A stretch of DNA of 64,000 nt from Phycobacter azelaicus (lineage in GTDB: Bacteria > Pseudomonadota > Alphaproteobacteria > Rhodobacterales > Rhodobacteraceae). Position numbers and translations under genes: made by a program. The DNA is taken from assembly GCF_014884385.1 (NCBI RefSeq), contig NZ_WKFH01000003.1, forward strand, positions 868,001 to 932,000, written 5' to 3'. The notes beneath the pieces were generated by a model. The model did not search any database. It was given only the letters and a program-made list of their open reading frames with translations, and was not told the origin of the DNA. This document shows, piece by piece, positions 41,201 to 51,074 of this stretch (its first letter is position 1; every line of letters starts with the position of its first letter).

Positions 41201-42772
41201 TCAGGCGGCCCGGAACAGCAACTCCGCCTCATATGCTCTCAACGCGGGACGCGCTGCGGGACCAAAGGCGACTAGGTCCCCCCCGATCACCTGCAGGATT
41301 TCCGCCCGCGCGTCGGCGTCAAAACCCTCCAAGGTTTCGCACCCGGGGTGATAGCTTTCGCTGAACAGCCCATTGCCACATACAATCTCATGTTGGTCAA
41401 AAAGCAGGTGGACATAGGTCACCGCATTCCCGTCAGCGTGTCTGCGAATGGCCGTACCGTTGTTCAGATCCTTGGCCTTTATCAGAACCTGTGCTGATCC
41501 AAAGATTAAATCAGCTAGGTTCGATGCCACAAGGACGCGATGACACGGCGAAAGCTCTATTTCGTCATGCGCGCCCAAGGCACCGACCGCGAACACTGCT
41601 GGCGCATCCCCTCCCTCGGCGACGCGCGCACTACGATCGGTCCAGCCCAGCGGCTGGAATCCGTGGTCGCGAGTGCGCACTTGCGCGCCCAGCTTGAGGC
41701 TCTCTACAGGGATCGGTCCCCCAAGAGTATCGATGAGTGTTCCCGCGACGAAACGGGGCACAGTGGTCATTTCCACGACGCCGGTGTCCGTATCTCCCAG
41801 ATTTTCCGCCACGGTATAGGTAAAAGTGGTCGTCTCAGGGCCGTCCACATCCGCCTGCCTCGCGACCGTGAAGGTGCCATCCGTGTTAAGCGTTACCTGC
41901 TCTCCGTTCGCAAGAGTCACGGTACTGCCCAGCGCTACGGGTTGGCCATTGATGTGGGTGACGGTCAGCGTGGCCCCAGGCATCCGCGTATCATTGCTTA
42001 ACACATCCAGCGTTTCGGTTTCACCCTCTGTCACGGTGACCGCATCATCCCCGGCAACCAACGCCGTCTGGATTGAGTCTCCCGCAATCAGCAGGTTGGA
42101 ATCGTATCTGTCATCTCCAGCGTCGGCGATCCCAATCTTGATCGTGTTGGCCTCACCAGGATTCACAGGGGCTGTCAGGATCAGCGTGATGGTGAACCCG
42201 TCCATTTCGGTATTGTAGACGTCATAGTTCTGGTGGTTGTCGACATAGAGGTTCTTGTTCGCTTCATCGTTGATGTTGTCGATCGAAATATCACCCGTCC
42301 CAATGGTCATGTCGGCCTGTTCACCGTTGACCCAGACGCCAACAACATCGTTGCCCCCCGTGCCGACCCATTCAAGATACTCCTCCGAGGAGAAGACGAA
42401 CTGCATGGTCTGGGTAGAACCGGCGGGTATGAACTCGGCTTCGAAAACTGCTGCGACAAAGGTTTGCGCGCCCGCCAAGGCTGTGAGATCGTCATCTCCA
42501 GCTGAGCCGAGACGGGTTGTGGTGCGCGCACTCGTGTTCACGTCTCCACTACTGTTGGTCACATCCTGAGCGTTGCCCGTTGACAGTATCACACCGCTGT
42601 CAGACGGGGTTAGACCAGGTGCTACCGTGTCGCCGTTTGAATAGATACCCGAGGCACCCTGAACGCCGGTATGGCTGGCGCCGGTGATCGTAATGCCGCT
42701 GCCAAACATGGCATCCGCCATTTGCATGGCCGAAGCGGCGGTTTCGATCGACAATTCAGAAGCGACTGGCAT
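41201..42772 (-). CDS. Choice-of-anchor L / Hint-domain protein A with degenerate Hint active site
   Basis: 523 aa from MPVASELSIETAAS, with AGGATGG upstream. The start gives exactly the length of the paralogue at 44543. Layout: choice-of-anchor L-like region (~35-235, FVFSSEEYLEWVG, NTEMDGFTITL, YDSNLLIAGDSIQT), an Ig/cadherin-like repeat (~240-335), then a Hint domain (~338-480) with SPCHRVLVAS. In a working Hint domain the first residue is Cys. Here the aligned site reads VPRFVAGTL, Arg340 (codon 41753-41755), a single base change from Cys. So self-cleavage is probably lost. No classical signal peptide; type I or other export is possible. It converges on hutC. Confidence 0.85.
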   Translation of the reverse strand: MPVASELSIETAASAMQMADAMFGSGITITGASHTGVQGASGIYSNGDTVAPGLTPSDSGVILSTGNAQDVTNSSGDVNTSARTTTRLGSAGDDDLTALAGAQTFVAAVFEAEFIPAGSTQTMQFVFSSEEYLEWVGTGGNDVVGVWVNGEQADMTIGTGDISIDNINDEANKNLYVDNHQNYDVYNTEMDGFTITLILTAPVNPGEANTIKIGIADAGDDRYDSNLLIAGDSIQTALVAGDDAVTVTEGETETLDVLSNDTRMPGATLTVTHINGQPVALGSTVTLANGEQVTLNTDGTFTVARQADVDGPETTTFTYTVAENLGDTDTGVVEMTTVPRFVAGTLIDTLGGPIPVESLKLGAQVRTRDHGFQPLGWTDRSARVAEGGDAPAVFAVGALGAHDEIELSPCHRVLVASNLADLIFGSAQVLIKAKDLNNGTAIRRHADGNAVTYVHLLFDQHEIVCGNGLFSESYHPGCETLEGFDADARAEILQVIGGDLVAFGPAARPALRAYEAELLFRAA

Positions 42773-42973
42773 GACGTCCATCCTGAGCCGAAATGCGTAT
42801 TCAGGAACGGCCCACTGCGTAAGAGACCGTTTTGCGGTAGGCTGCACCGTGACCCGTTGCGAATTGGTAAAAATTTTAGGCCAATTGCAGTAAAGCTGTT
42901 CGCGAGCCACCCACAGGTCAAACCTCGGACAAACGGATTGACCGCAAGGCCGCACCGGCGTAGGTCCGGCGCC

Positions 42974-43321
42974 ATGGAAAAGAAGAAACCCTCACGCCAG
43001 CAAGTCTACACGCTTTTGGTTCAGATCGGACGCAAAGAGGGTGACGGGCTGCCCGATGGCGCCACAGGTGCGGCGTTGATGGTCTATGCCTCTGGCGTGG
43101 ACGAGGCAGAGGCCGTGCGCGAAACCGTCGCGATACTGAAACAGGCAGATACAGCCCCTCTAGATGTGACCGGCTATGGCACGCTCGCAGAACGAGAGGC
43201 CGAAGGACATGAGATCGGAGACGAAGAACGCGACCTCATGCAGCGTGCCTTGGAGGAAAACGCTGTGATCGTTGCACAGATGACGCCATTCTTTGACGGC
43301 GATGAAGCCACGATTCACTAG
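42974..43321 (+). CDS. Hypothetical protein, 115 aa
   Basis: From MEKKKPSRQQVYTLLVQIGRK. Acidic, helical and soluble-looking, with no signal peptide or membrane span. The N-terminal half (GATGAALMVYASGVDEAEAVRETVAILKQ, in parts) looks like a small alpha/beta domain; no family recognised. It is divergent from Hint protein A, with a 200-base gap, and converges on the channel gene, 20 bases away. Codon use matches neighbours, so a real gene is likely. Confidence 0.65.
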   Translation: MEKKKPSRQQVYTLLVQIGRKEGDGLPDGATGAALMVYASGVDEAEAVRETVAILKQADTAPLDVTGYGTLAEREAEGHEIGDEERDLMQRALEENAVIVAQMTPFFDGDEATIH

Positions 43322-43341
43322 CCTGTACTGAACCCAAGGAT

Positions 43342-44397
43342 CTACTTGGTGTTGCCGAACCAGCGCTTGTAGATCTGATCGTAGGTTCCATCTTCCTGGA
43401 GCGCGAGCAGCACGCGGTTTACCTCTTCGGTATGCGGAGAGCCTTGCGGGAACAACAGACCATAGTTCTCACGCAGGAACGAAGCGCCAATGGTGCGCCC
43501 ATGCGCCTCTCCCTGATGGTTGACATAGTAGTTCAAAACCGGCGCATCAAAGACGACCGCATCGATATCCCGCACCTCAAAGGCCTCAATGAGTTCCGAT
43601 AGTCCGGTGAAATCATAATAGTCGATATCCCGTCGCTGCAGGAAACCGGCTGCGGTCGAGCCCGTAATCGTGCCAACACGTTGCCCGTAAAGATCGTTGA
43701 CGGAATTCACCTTTCCGGTGATCGCCTCCACCGTCATTGCGGTGGTGATCTTGGCAACAAAGACCGAAACGACAAACAGCGAAGAAATCACCAATAGCAC
43801 CCCAAACATCCGACCGATGGGGGTACGCGGTACGCGCTCTTCAAAGCCGCCATTCACAACAAGGTTCAGGGCCCACCAGAAGGACGGAAACCAGGCCTCG
43901 TTCAGGGGACGGTCGAAATAGGGCTGGGCACGGCGCTCGAACACCCACATCAGCATGCCGCCGCCAAAGAGTACCAAAAAAGCAAGACCAACGGCAGCGG
44001 CCAGATCCCAGGAGAGCATGGCCCGCAACAAGGATGGAGGGCGGACATCCTCGGCATGAACCATGATCTGCAGACCGCTTTCGAATACCGGCTGGCTGAA
44101 GTCCATCTCGGTTTCACGGGACGCCGTGATCGAGATATTCGCCGCAGCCATATCAGCCTCACCGCTGCGCACGCCCTCCAGCATCTCGCCGAAAGTGTTG
44201 GTGCGGTTGATCTGATAGGTCCAGCCCAGACGCTCTGCCAGCGCATCAACAAGCTCGATCGAAAAACCGGTATCTTCACCGTTTTCAACCATCGAAAACG
44301 GCGGGCGTGTCACCGTGTTGACCGTCAGCGTCTGCGCTGTGATCGCTTGCGCCCACAGGATGAGCACGATTGACATAGGAAAGCGAATAAAGCGCAC
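43342..44397 (-). CDS. Prokaryotic ionotropic-glutamate-receptor-like channel
   Basis: 351 aa from a GTG at 44397; TTG 44430 and ATG 44376 are alternatives. A signal peptide ends near AITAQ. A periplasmic SBP_bac_3 domain is split in two: S1 ~23-118 (ANISITASRETEMDFSQPVF) and S2 ~228-345 (DIDAVVFDAPVLNYYV, ENYGLLFPQGSPH). Between them lie TM1 ~131-153, a pore loop ~168-190 and TM2 ~196-220. This S1-TM-P-TM-S2 order is that of GluR0. The loop reads LNLVVNGGFEERVP, not the potassium filter TVGYG. The ligand is probably an amino acid; ion selectivity is unknown. Confidence 0.8.
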   Translation of the reverse strand: MRFIRFPMSIVLILWAQAITAQTLTVNTVTRPPFSMVENGEDTGFSIELVDALAERLGWTYQINRTNTFGEMLEGVRSGEADMAAANISITASRETEMDFSQPVFESGLQIMVHAEDVRPPSLLRAMLSWDLAAAVGLAFLVLFGGGMLMWVFERRAQPYFDRPLNEAWFPSFWWALNLVVNGGFEERVPRTPIGRMFGVLLVISSLFVVSVFVAKITTAMTVEAITGKVNSVNDLYGQRVGTITGSTAAGFLQRRDIDYYDFTGLSELIEAFEVRDIDAVVFDAPVLNYYVNHQGEAHGRTIGASFLRENYGLLFPQGSPHTEEVNRVLLALQEDGTYDQIYKRWFGNTK

Positions 44398-44542
44398 GTT
44401 CGACCCGGACCCGTTTATTTCGGAGATCAAAATTGTCTTAGGCGCTCAGATGATTTCACGCAAGCTTGATCCCATCCACAAGGGTTTTGCGGACGATCTC
44501 AAAGAAAAACCTGTCCAAGCAGACTTTAAAAAATCGCTTTGC

Positions 44543-46114
44543 TCAGATCGCATGCGCCTGCGCAAGCAGCCGAGCCTCTCTGCTCGAGAGCGTGGGCCGG
44601 GCAGCAGCCCCGTAGCCCTCACCAGTTTCGGGATCTAGGTCCGGGAAAAGCGCGCAGATTTCCTCAAGTACCTGCCGTTCGAACAGATCCTTGATTTTCG
44701 GACCCGGCAGGAAACTCTCGCTTGGCAGGTCTTGCGAATAGACGATCTGATGACGATCAAACATCAGATGTACATAGCAGACCTCAGCGCATGGGTGCCG
44801 CCGGACCGAGCAATCGTTGATCAGATCACGCGCGGCAACCAGAACCTCCGCCTCGCCAAACAACAGCTCAGCCATCGCGCCGCGCACCAGCACACGATGT
44901 TGCGGCGAAACCTTCAGATCTCCATGCGCCCCAAATGTGCCGGCTGCAAGATGAATGGGCGCCAGGTTTCCCTGGCCTGCGACAGAGCGCGACCCGATCC
45001 AACGCACGGGTTGCGGCCCCTCATCGCGTGTCACCACCAGATCGCCCGGCTGAAGCGTCTCCACCGGAACATCACCGTGTGGCGTACGGATCATCGTTCC
45101 GGCCACAAAACAGGGGATCGATGTGGCGTTGACCAGCCCCGTATCCGAGATTTTCCCATCGCTCACCGTATAGGTGAAGGCAAAATCCTCCAAATCGCCA
45201 TCCCCTGTAAGGGTCAGCGTGCCATCGGCGTTCAGGGTGACTTCTTGCCCGGTATCAAGCGTCAGCATTGATCCGGGCACGACCTCAAGACCGTTGAGAT
45301 GCGTGATCGACAAAGTCTCTCCCGTCGCACTTAGGTCGTTTTCCAGAACATCGATTGTCTTGCTACCGGTTGGTCGCACGTGGACCATATCCGTCTGCGC
45401 CACAAGGTTGGTTTGAACGGAGTCTCCGGCAATCAAAAGGTTGCTGTCATACACACTGTCGCCAACGTCCGCGATGCCAATCCTGAGCGTGTTAACCTCG
45501 TCCGGGTTGACGTTCATCGTCAGGGTCATGGTGACTGTCAGCCCGTCCATCTCGGTGTTGTACGCATCCGTCGCATTGTCGAGGTAGAAGTTCTGGTTGG
45601 TCGTCGAACTCACATTGTCCGGTGTCGCAGTTCCGCTGCCCAGTTCCAGCTGCACCTGCTCGCCATTGACCCAGACAGACACGACATCCTGGTAGACCGA
45701 GCTTTGGTATTCAGGAAACTCTTCCGAGGAAAAGATGAACTGCATGGTCATCACCTCGGCATCCGGGATGAAGCTGACATCCAAATAGGAGGCATCAAAG
45801 GTGCTGGCGCCCGCAGCCGCATCGAAATCGGGGGTGCCATCCTGGCCGCTGGTGTCGGTCGAGCGGCTGGTGGACTGGTTCGCCTCGCCGCTGGCATTGG
45901 TGTAATCATCTGCCCGCCCCGTGGACAGGATCACGCCGGTATCTGCGGGCGTGGCGCCCGGTGCGATCGTATCCCCGCCGGAAAAGATGCCCGACGCGCT
46001 GCTGTCGCCCGTGTAGCTGGCACTCAGCACCGTGACACCGGGGCCGAAGATCTCCTCAGCCATCTCTTCGGCCGATGCGCTCAAATTGTAGTTCAGATCA
46101 GACGCCGTAACCAA
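44543..46114 (-). CDS. Choice-of-anchor L / Hint-domain protein B
   Basis: 523 aa, the same length and domain order as protein A: choice-of-anchor L-like ~35-238 (FIFSSEEFPEYQ, NTEMDGLTVTM, YDSNLLIAGDSVQT), an Ig/cadherin-like repeat ~240-330, then Hint ~333-475. The Hint start is intact: IPCFVAGTMIRTPHGDVPVE, with Cys335 as likely nucleophile and His in SPQHRVLVRG. Hint domains self-cleave, sometimes releasing or anchoring the upstream part. No Sec signal is seen. Paralogue A lies 3.3 kb away across two genes, so the pair arose by duplication. Confidence 0.87.
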   Translation of the reverse strand: MVTASDLNYNLSASAEEMAEEIFGPGVTVLSASYTGDSSASGIFSGGDTIAPGATPADTGVILSTGRADDYTNASGEANQSTSRSTDTSGQDGTPDFDAAAGASTFDASYLDVSFIPDAEVMTMQFIFSSEEFPEYQSSVYQDVVSVWVNGEQVQLELGSGTATPDNVSSTTNQNFYLDNATDAYNTEMDGLTVTMTLTMNVNPDEVNTLRIGIADVGDSVYDSNLLIAGDSVQTNLVAQTDMVHVRPTGSKTIDVLENDLSATGETLSITHLNGLEVVPGSMLTLDTGQEVTLNADGTLTLTGDGDLEDFAFTYTVSDGKISDTGLVNATSIPCFVAGTMIRTPHGDVPVETLQPGDLVVTRDEGPQPVRWIGSRSVAGQGNLAPIHLAAGTFGAHGDLKVSPQHRVLVRGAMAELLFGEAEVLVAARDLINDCSVRRHPCAEVCYVHLMFDRHQIVYSQDLPSESFLPGPKIKDLFERQVLEEICALFPDLDPETGEGYGAAARPTLSSREARLLAQAHAI

Positions 46115-46454
46115 GACTGTCCCACCCCTTTACTGGCAAGGCAAAGCCGTTCCATCCCAGTCAGCACGCGGGGTCTGACAGAGGCTCCCCTTTCATTCCA
46201 AAGGGTACAAGCGTTCAGGAAAAGGCCGTTGCCGCACTGCTCAGTTACGGTTGGCCTGCCTTGCGGTCATCATAGTTAACGATGTGTTAACATGATTCTT
46301 TTGCCGAGTCCTCGGCGGCGGGTCCAGATCACGAAATGACCTTGACCGCGCCGCAATTGGAAACACACCTGCCCGATTTTTGCCACGCACCGGTTTGCAC
46401 CATACCGAGATCCGCGCTACGCCATGGGCACCTCGAAGTTCAGGAGCCTGCCAG
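46115..46454. other. 340-base divergent gap between Hint protein B and dapE
   Basis: Must hold the promoters of both divergent genes. The only structure seen is two HpaI-type palindromes GTTAAC (46275-46280 and 46286-46291), 11 bases apart, inside an AT-richer patch. No open frame with a good start, no terminator and no RNA gene was seen. Confidence 0.4.
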
Positions 46455-47600
46455 ATGACCCCGACCGATCCCGCACGCCTTACCGCAGATCTGATCCGCT
46501 GCCCGTCGGTCACACCCGAGGAAGGCGGTGCGCTGGTGCTTCTGGAACAGGTGCTGAGCCAGGCAGGCTTTGACTGCGCACGGGCCGACCGCAAAGGGAT
46601 CAGCAATCTTTTTGCCCGATGGGGCGCCAAGGGGCACGCCCGCACATTCGGCTTCAACGGGCATACCGACGTAGTACCGGTCGGCGACACAGGTGCCTGG
46701 ACCGTCGATCCCTTCGGCGCCGAGGAGAAGGACGGGATTCTTTATGGCAGAGGCGCTACGGATATGAAATCGGGCGTTGCCGCTTTTGCCGCCGCCGCCA
46801 TCGACTTTGTGCAGGACACCCCGCCGGATGGCGCAGTGATCCTGACCATCACCGGCGATGAAGAGGGCGATGCGGTAGACGGAACCACGGCTCTGCTCGA
46901 TTACATGGACGCCGAAGGCGAAGCCATGTCTGTCTGCCTTGTGGGGGAACCCACCTGCCCCAACACCATGGGCGAGATGATTAAGATCGGCCGTCGCGGC
47001 TCGCTGTCCGCTTGGTTCACCGTGACCGGCACACAGGGACACTCGGCCTATCCGCACCGGGCCAACAACCCTTTGAACGCCATGGCTCGGCTGATGGATC
47101 GCCTCGCCAGTCATGAGCTGGACCAGGGCACCGAACACTTTGATGCCTCCACCCTGGCCGTGGTCACCATCGACACCGGCAACCCCGCCACCAACGTGAT
47201 CCCGGCGCAAAGCCGCGCCACCGTAAACATCCGCTTCAACGACACCCATAGCGGTGCAAGCCTGACTGAATGGCTGCGCAATGAGGCCGACAAAATAGAA
47301 GCAGAATTCGGGACCACTGTTGAAATGAAGGTGAAGATCTCCGGCGAGAGCTTCATCACGCCACCCGGCGCCTTGTCGGATCTGGTCTCAAACGCCGTGA
47401 AGGCGGAAACAGGCATCAAACCAGAACTCTCCACCACCGGCGGCACCTCGGATGCGCGGTTCGTCAAAAGTCATTGCCCTGTGGTCGAGTTCGGCCTTGT
47501 CGGGAGAACAATGCATCAGGTGGATGAATGCGTCGAGATCCAACAAATCCACCAGCTGAAAGCGATCTATTCCCGCATCCTGAAAGACTATTTTGCATGA
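46455..47600 (+). CDS. dapE: Succinyl-diaminopimelate desuccinylase
   Basis: 381 aa zinc peptidase of lysine and diaminopimelate synthesis. The start has GGAG upstream; a 25-residue extension is possible but unlikely. M20 motifs: [39 protein letters not shown] and [21 protein letters not shown] is in the dimerisation domain, and the DapE-specific [13 protein letters not shown] lies near the end. It overlaps the GNAT gene by four bases. It works with dapD at 32903. Confidence 0.96.
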   Translation: MTPTDPARLTADLIRCPSVTPEEGGALVLLEQVLSQAGFDCARADRKGISNLFARWGAKGHARTFGFNGHTDVVPVGDTGAWTVDPFGAEEKDGILYGRGATDMKSGVAAFAAAAIDFVQDTPPDGAVILTITGDEEGDAVDGTTALLDYMDAEGEAMSVCLVGEPTCPNTMGEMIKIGRRGSLSAWFTVTGTQGHSAYPHRANNPLNAMARLMDRLASHELDQGTEHFDASTLAVVTIDTGNPATNVIPAQSRATVNIRFNDTHSGASLTEWLRNEADKIEAEFGTTVEMKVKISGESFITPPGALSDLVSNAVKAETGIKPELSTTGGTSDARFVKSHCPVVEFGLVGRTMHQVDECVEIQQIHQLKAIYSRILKDYFA

Positions 47601-48019
47601 GCGTGGAGATCACGGTCACCGAGGATCGCGAGATCTGCTTTCGCCTGCGCTTCGAAGTCTTCGTTGACGAGCAGAACGTTCCGGTCGAGGAAGAGATCGA
47701 CGCTCTTGACGATGCGGCAACGCATCTTCTGGCCACGCAAAATGGCCAGCCCATCGGCACCGCGCGCATTGTTTTTGACGGGGAGACGGCAAAGATCGGC
47801 CGCGTCTGTGTCGCCAAAGCGGGGCGCGGCACGGGGCTTGGCAAGGCGCTGATCGAAAAAGCGGTTGAGATTGCCGAAGACACACCCGGCGTCACCCGCG
47901 CCAAGCTTGGCGCGCAGGTTCAAGCGCTTGGCTTTTATGAAAAGCTGGGTTTTGCGGCCTTTGGTCCCGTCTATGACGATGCCGGGATCGATCACCGCGA
48001 CATGGTACTTGAGTTGTGA
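47597..48019 (+). CDS. GNAT-family N-acetyltransferase, ElaA-like
   Basis: 140 aa GNAT fold. [21 protein letters not shown] near the start and the acetyl-CoA loop [18 protein letters not shown] (~72-90) are clear; the C-terminal [26 protein letters not shown] resembles ElaA and yjcF-like proteins. Substrate unknown. Coupled by ATGA overlap to dapE and GTGA overlap to the DUF2064 gene, so one operon. Confidence 0.88.
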   Translation: MSVEITVTEDREICFRLRFEVFVDEQNVPVEEEIDALDDAATHLLATQNGQPIGTARIVFDGETAKIGRVCVAKAGRGTGLGKALIEKAVEIAEDTPGVTRAKLGAQVQALGFYEKLGFAAFGPVYDDAGIDHRDMVLEL

Positions 48020-48606
48020 GGCCGCGCCCCACCCTCATCATCATGATCAAGGAACCACGCCCCGGACGGGTCAAGACGCGGCTTGCCCAAGGCATCGGCA
48101 CCATCCCCGCAACCTGGTGGTTTCGCCATCAATCCGCCCGGCTCATCCGCAGCCTGCGCGATCCGCGTTGGCAGATCGTTCTGGCTGTTGCCCCCGATCA
48201 GGCCATCACTTCCAGAATGTTTCCCGCAGATCTGGCGCGCTTACCACAGGGGGGCGGAGACCTCGGGCAGCGCATGAAACGGATGCTGCAAAGCGCTGCA
48301 CCCTTTGGACCGGTCTGCCTGATCGGCGCAGATATCCCCGGCATCAACCGCGCCCATATCGCCCGCGCCTTTGCCGCGCTGGGATCACATGACGTGGCTT
48401 TCGGCCCTGCCACTGATGGTGGCTATTGGCTGGTGGGCGCACGGCACCCAGCCCGCCTGCCACATGGCCTCTTTCACGGGGTGCGCTGGTCCAGCGAGCA
48501 CGCCCTGCCTGATTCTGTCGCGACCCTGCCCGGATGGCGCATCGTGCTCACCGAAACTCTCCGCGACGTGGATACAGCAGCAGATCTGCGCCAAACCAGC
48601 TCCTGA
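48016..48606 (+). CDS. DUF2064 / TIGR04282 glycosyltransferase-like protein
   Basis: 196 aa starting at GTG within the GNAT stop codon. Nucleotide-sugar-transferase-like fold: MIKEPRPGRVKTRLAQGIG at the start, LIGADIPGINRAHIARAF mid-protein, and FGPATDGGYWLVGARHP. Relatives are annotated as glycosyltransferases or nucleotidyltransferases related to CofC. No function demonstrated. It is the last gene of the dapE operon, 50 bases before rnr. Confidence 0.82.
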   Translation: MRPRPTLIIMIKEPRPGRVKTRLAQGIGTIPATWWFRHQSARLIRSLRDPRWQIVLAVAPDQAITSRMFPADLARLPQGGGDLGQRMKRMLQSAAPFGPVCLIGADIPGINRAHIARAFAALGSHDVAFGPATDGGYWLVGARHPARLPHGLFHGVRWSSEHALPDSVATLPGWRIVLTETLRDVDTAADLRQTSS

Positions 48607-48656
48607 GCGCGTCTTTTCACCATGACCTTCCCCGCGCACCGTGATACGCGGGATTT

Positions 48657-50942
48657 ATGACCCGTATCCCTTCCAAGGCCGAAATCCTCGACTGGATTTC
48701 CGCCCACCCGACCCAGACATCGAAACGCGACATCGCCAAGGCCTTTGGCATCAAGGGGGCCGACCGGATCGATCTCAAGCGCGTCCTGAAAGAGCTGGAG
48801 AACGAAGGGCACCTGCAAAAGCGCAAAAAGACCTACAGCGACCCGGACCAACTGCCGCCCGTCACCATCCTCACGGTGAAACGCCCGGACCGGGACGGCG
48901 ATCTTTATGGCCGCCCGCTGGAGTGGCACGGCGAAGGAGTGGAGCCGATCGTCCTTTTGGTGCTGCGCGCCTCGGACCCCGCCCTTGGTGAAGGCGACAG
49001 AATCCTTGCGCGGCTGACAGCCGTGAAGGGTGAGGATCACAACTATGAGGCCCGCCTGATCCGCCGCATCGGCACCAACCCGAAACGCGTCCTTGGTGTC
49101 TTTCGCACCGGAGCCGAGGGCGGGCGCATCGTTCCCATCGATAAAAGCGCCTCGACCGAATGGATGGTGCCGACGGATGCCACCAATGGCGCGAGGGACG
49201 GCGAGCTGGTCGAAGCCGAGCAGGCCGGACCAAAGGGACGCATGGGCCTGCCCCGCGCCCGCATTGTCGAACGTCTGGGCGATCCTTCCGCGCCCAAGGC
49301 CGTGTCGCTGATTTCCATCCACCAGCACGGCATTCCCGATCAATTCCCCGATCAGGTCGTGGCCGAGGCGGACGCCGCCAAACCCATTGGCCTCAAGGGG
49401 CGCGAAGATCTGCGCGATCTGCCTCTGATCACCATCGACCCCGTTGATGCCCGCGACCGCGACGATGCTTGTTATGCCGAGGCGGACACCGATCCGAACA
49501 ATCCCGGCGGCCATGTGATCTGGGTCGCCATCGCAGATGTAGCAGCCTACGTGCGCCCCGGCTCGCCGCTGGATCGCGAAGCGCGCAAGCGTGGCAACTC
49601 CAGCTATTTCCCGGACCGCGTTGTACCGATGCTGCCGGACCGTCTGTCGGGGGATCTCTGCTCTTTGCATGAAAACGTCCCGCGCGCCAGCGTCGTGGTG
49701 CGCATGCAGGTGGATGCGGAGGGCAACAAGATCGGCCATCGCTTCATGCGGGCGCTGATCAACTCCAGCGCGGCGCTCAGCTATCAGGAAGTGCAGGACG
49801 CCATGGATGGGCGCCCGAATGAAAAGACCGTGCCCCTTTTGGAGGATGTGATCAAGCCGCTCTACGCCGCCTATCGCGCCCTGACCAAGGCCCGTGCAGC
49901 CCGGCAACCGCTTGATCTGGATCTGCCTGAGCGACGGATCGTGCTGGACGAAGACGGCCATGTGGCCTCGGTCAACTTCCGCGACCGGCTGGATGCGCAC
50001 CGCCTGATCGAGGAATTCATGGTGTTGGCCAATGTCGCAGCCGCCGAAACCCTGATCCAGAAGCGCACGCCGCTGGTCTTTCGCGTGCACGAGGAGCCGG
50101 CGCCGGACAAGCTGGACTCCTTGCGTGACACCGCCCAGGCAGCAGGATTGACCCTTGCCAAAGGGCAGGTTCTGCAGACCCGGCACCTCAATGCACTGCT
50201 GAATGCCGCCGCCGGAACGGACGATGCCGAACTGATCAACATCTCCACCCTGCGGTCGATGCAGCAGGCTTATTACAACCCGGAAAACTTTGGCCATTTC
50301 GGCCTCGCCCTGCGCAACTACGCGCATTTCACCTCTCCGATCCGCCGCTATGCGGATCTGATCGTGCACCGAGCGCTGATCACCGCCCATGGCTGGGGGC
50401 CGGACGAGGGCAAGGATGGTCTCAGCCCCGATGAGATCGAGCGGCTCGATGATACCGCCACCCATATCTCGGAAACCGAGCGGCGCTCAATGATTGCCGA
50501 GCGCGACACCACTGACCGCTACCTGGCCGCCTATCTGTCAGAACGCGTGGGCAATGAATTCACCGGGCGGATCAGTGGCATGGCGCGCTTTGGCGCTTTC
50601 GTGAAACTGGATGAGACCGGCGCCGACGGGCTGGTGCCGGTGCGCACCATCGGCCGCGAGTTCTTCCACTTTGATGCTGAGGCCGGAACCCTGATGGGGG
50701 CCGACACCGGCTTTACCCTGGCCATCGGGCAGCGCGTCACCGTACGCCTGACCCAGGCCGCGCCGGTCACCGGCGGGCTGGAACTGGAGCTCTTATCGGT
50801 CGAGGATGCAACGGTTCCCACAGGCGGCGGCGGGCGCGGACGGCGCAGCCCGGCTGGGCGCAGCGTCAAACGCAAGGCGGCCAAATCGCGCCACAAGGCA
50901 GCCAAGACCAAACGCAAAGTGGAACGTAAACGCCGCAAATAG
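48657..50942 (+). CDS. rnr: Ribonuclease R
   Basis: 761 aa 3'-5' exoribonuclease of mRNA and structured RNA decay. Layout: N-terminal helix-turn-helix (~1-55), cold-shock domains (~60-210), RNB catalytic domain (~240-580) with the metal-binding Asp cluster in TIDPVDARDRDDACY, the RNB signature block FTSPIRRYADLIVHR, an S1 domain (~620-705), and a strongly basic Lys/Arg tail (~715-761) typical of RNase R. It may be read with the dapE operon or from its own promoter. The lytic transglycosylase gene follows. Confidence 0.96.
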   Translation: MTRIPSKAEILDWISAHPTQTSKRDIAKAFGIKGADRIDLKRVLKELENEGHLQKRKKTYSDPDQLPPVTILTVKRPDRDGDLYGRPLEWHGEGVEPIVLLVLRASDPALGEGDRILARLTAVKGEDHNYEARLIRRIGTNPKRVLGVFRTGAEGGRIVPIDKSASTEWMVPTDATNGARDGELVEAEQAGPKGRMGLPRARIVERLGDPSAPKAVSLISIHQHGIPDQFPDQVVAEADAAKPIGLKGREDLRDLPLITIDPVDARDRDDACYAEADTDPNNPGGHVIWVAIADVAAYVRPGSPLDREARKRGNSSYFPDRVVPMLPDRLSGDLCSLHENVPRASVVVRMQVDAEGNKIGHRFMRALINSSAALSYQEVQDAMDGRPNEKTVPLLEDVIKPLYAAYRALTKARAARQPLDLDLPERRIVLDEDGHVASVNFRDRLDAHRLIEEFMVLANVAAAETLIQKRTPLVFRVHEEPAPDKLDSLRDTAQAAGLTLAKGQVLQTRHLNALLNAAAGTDDAELINISTLRSMQQAYYNPENFGHFGLALRNYAHFTSPIRRYADLIVHRALITAHGWGPDEGKDGLSPDEIERLDDTATHISETERRSMIAERDTTDRYLAAYLSERVGNEFTGRISGMARFGAFVKLDETGADGLVPVRTIGREFFHFDAEAGTLMGADTGFTLAIGQRVTVRLTQAAPVTGGLELELLSVEDATVPTGGGGRGRRSPAGRSVKRKAAKSRHKAAKTKRKVERKRRK

Positions 50943-51074
50943 CTCGCATGATTGCCCCGCAAATAGCGGCGGCACTTTGCCTGCCGTAGGCCTGTTTTGC
51001 GACTGCGCCCTTTTGCGAAAGCACGCCAAAGGCTACATTCTGCGTGAGCAGACAACACATAAGGTAACAGTCAC

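Noticed and set aside
48474..50465. 663-aa minus-strand open frame over rnr
   Set aside because: Antisense to the well-supported rnr gene and to part of the DUF2064 gene, with no family likeness.
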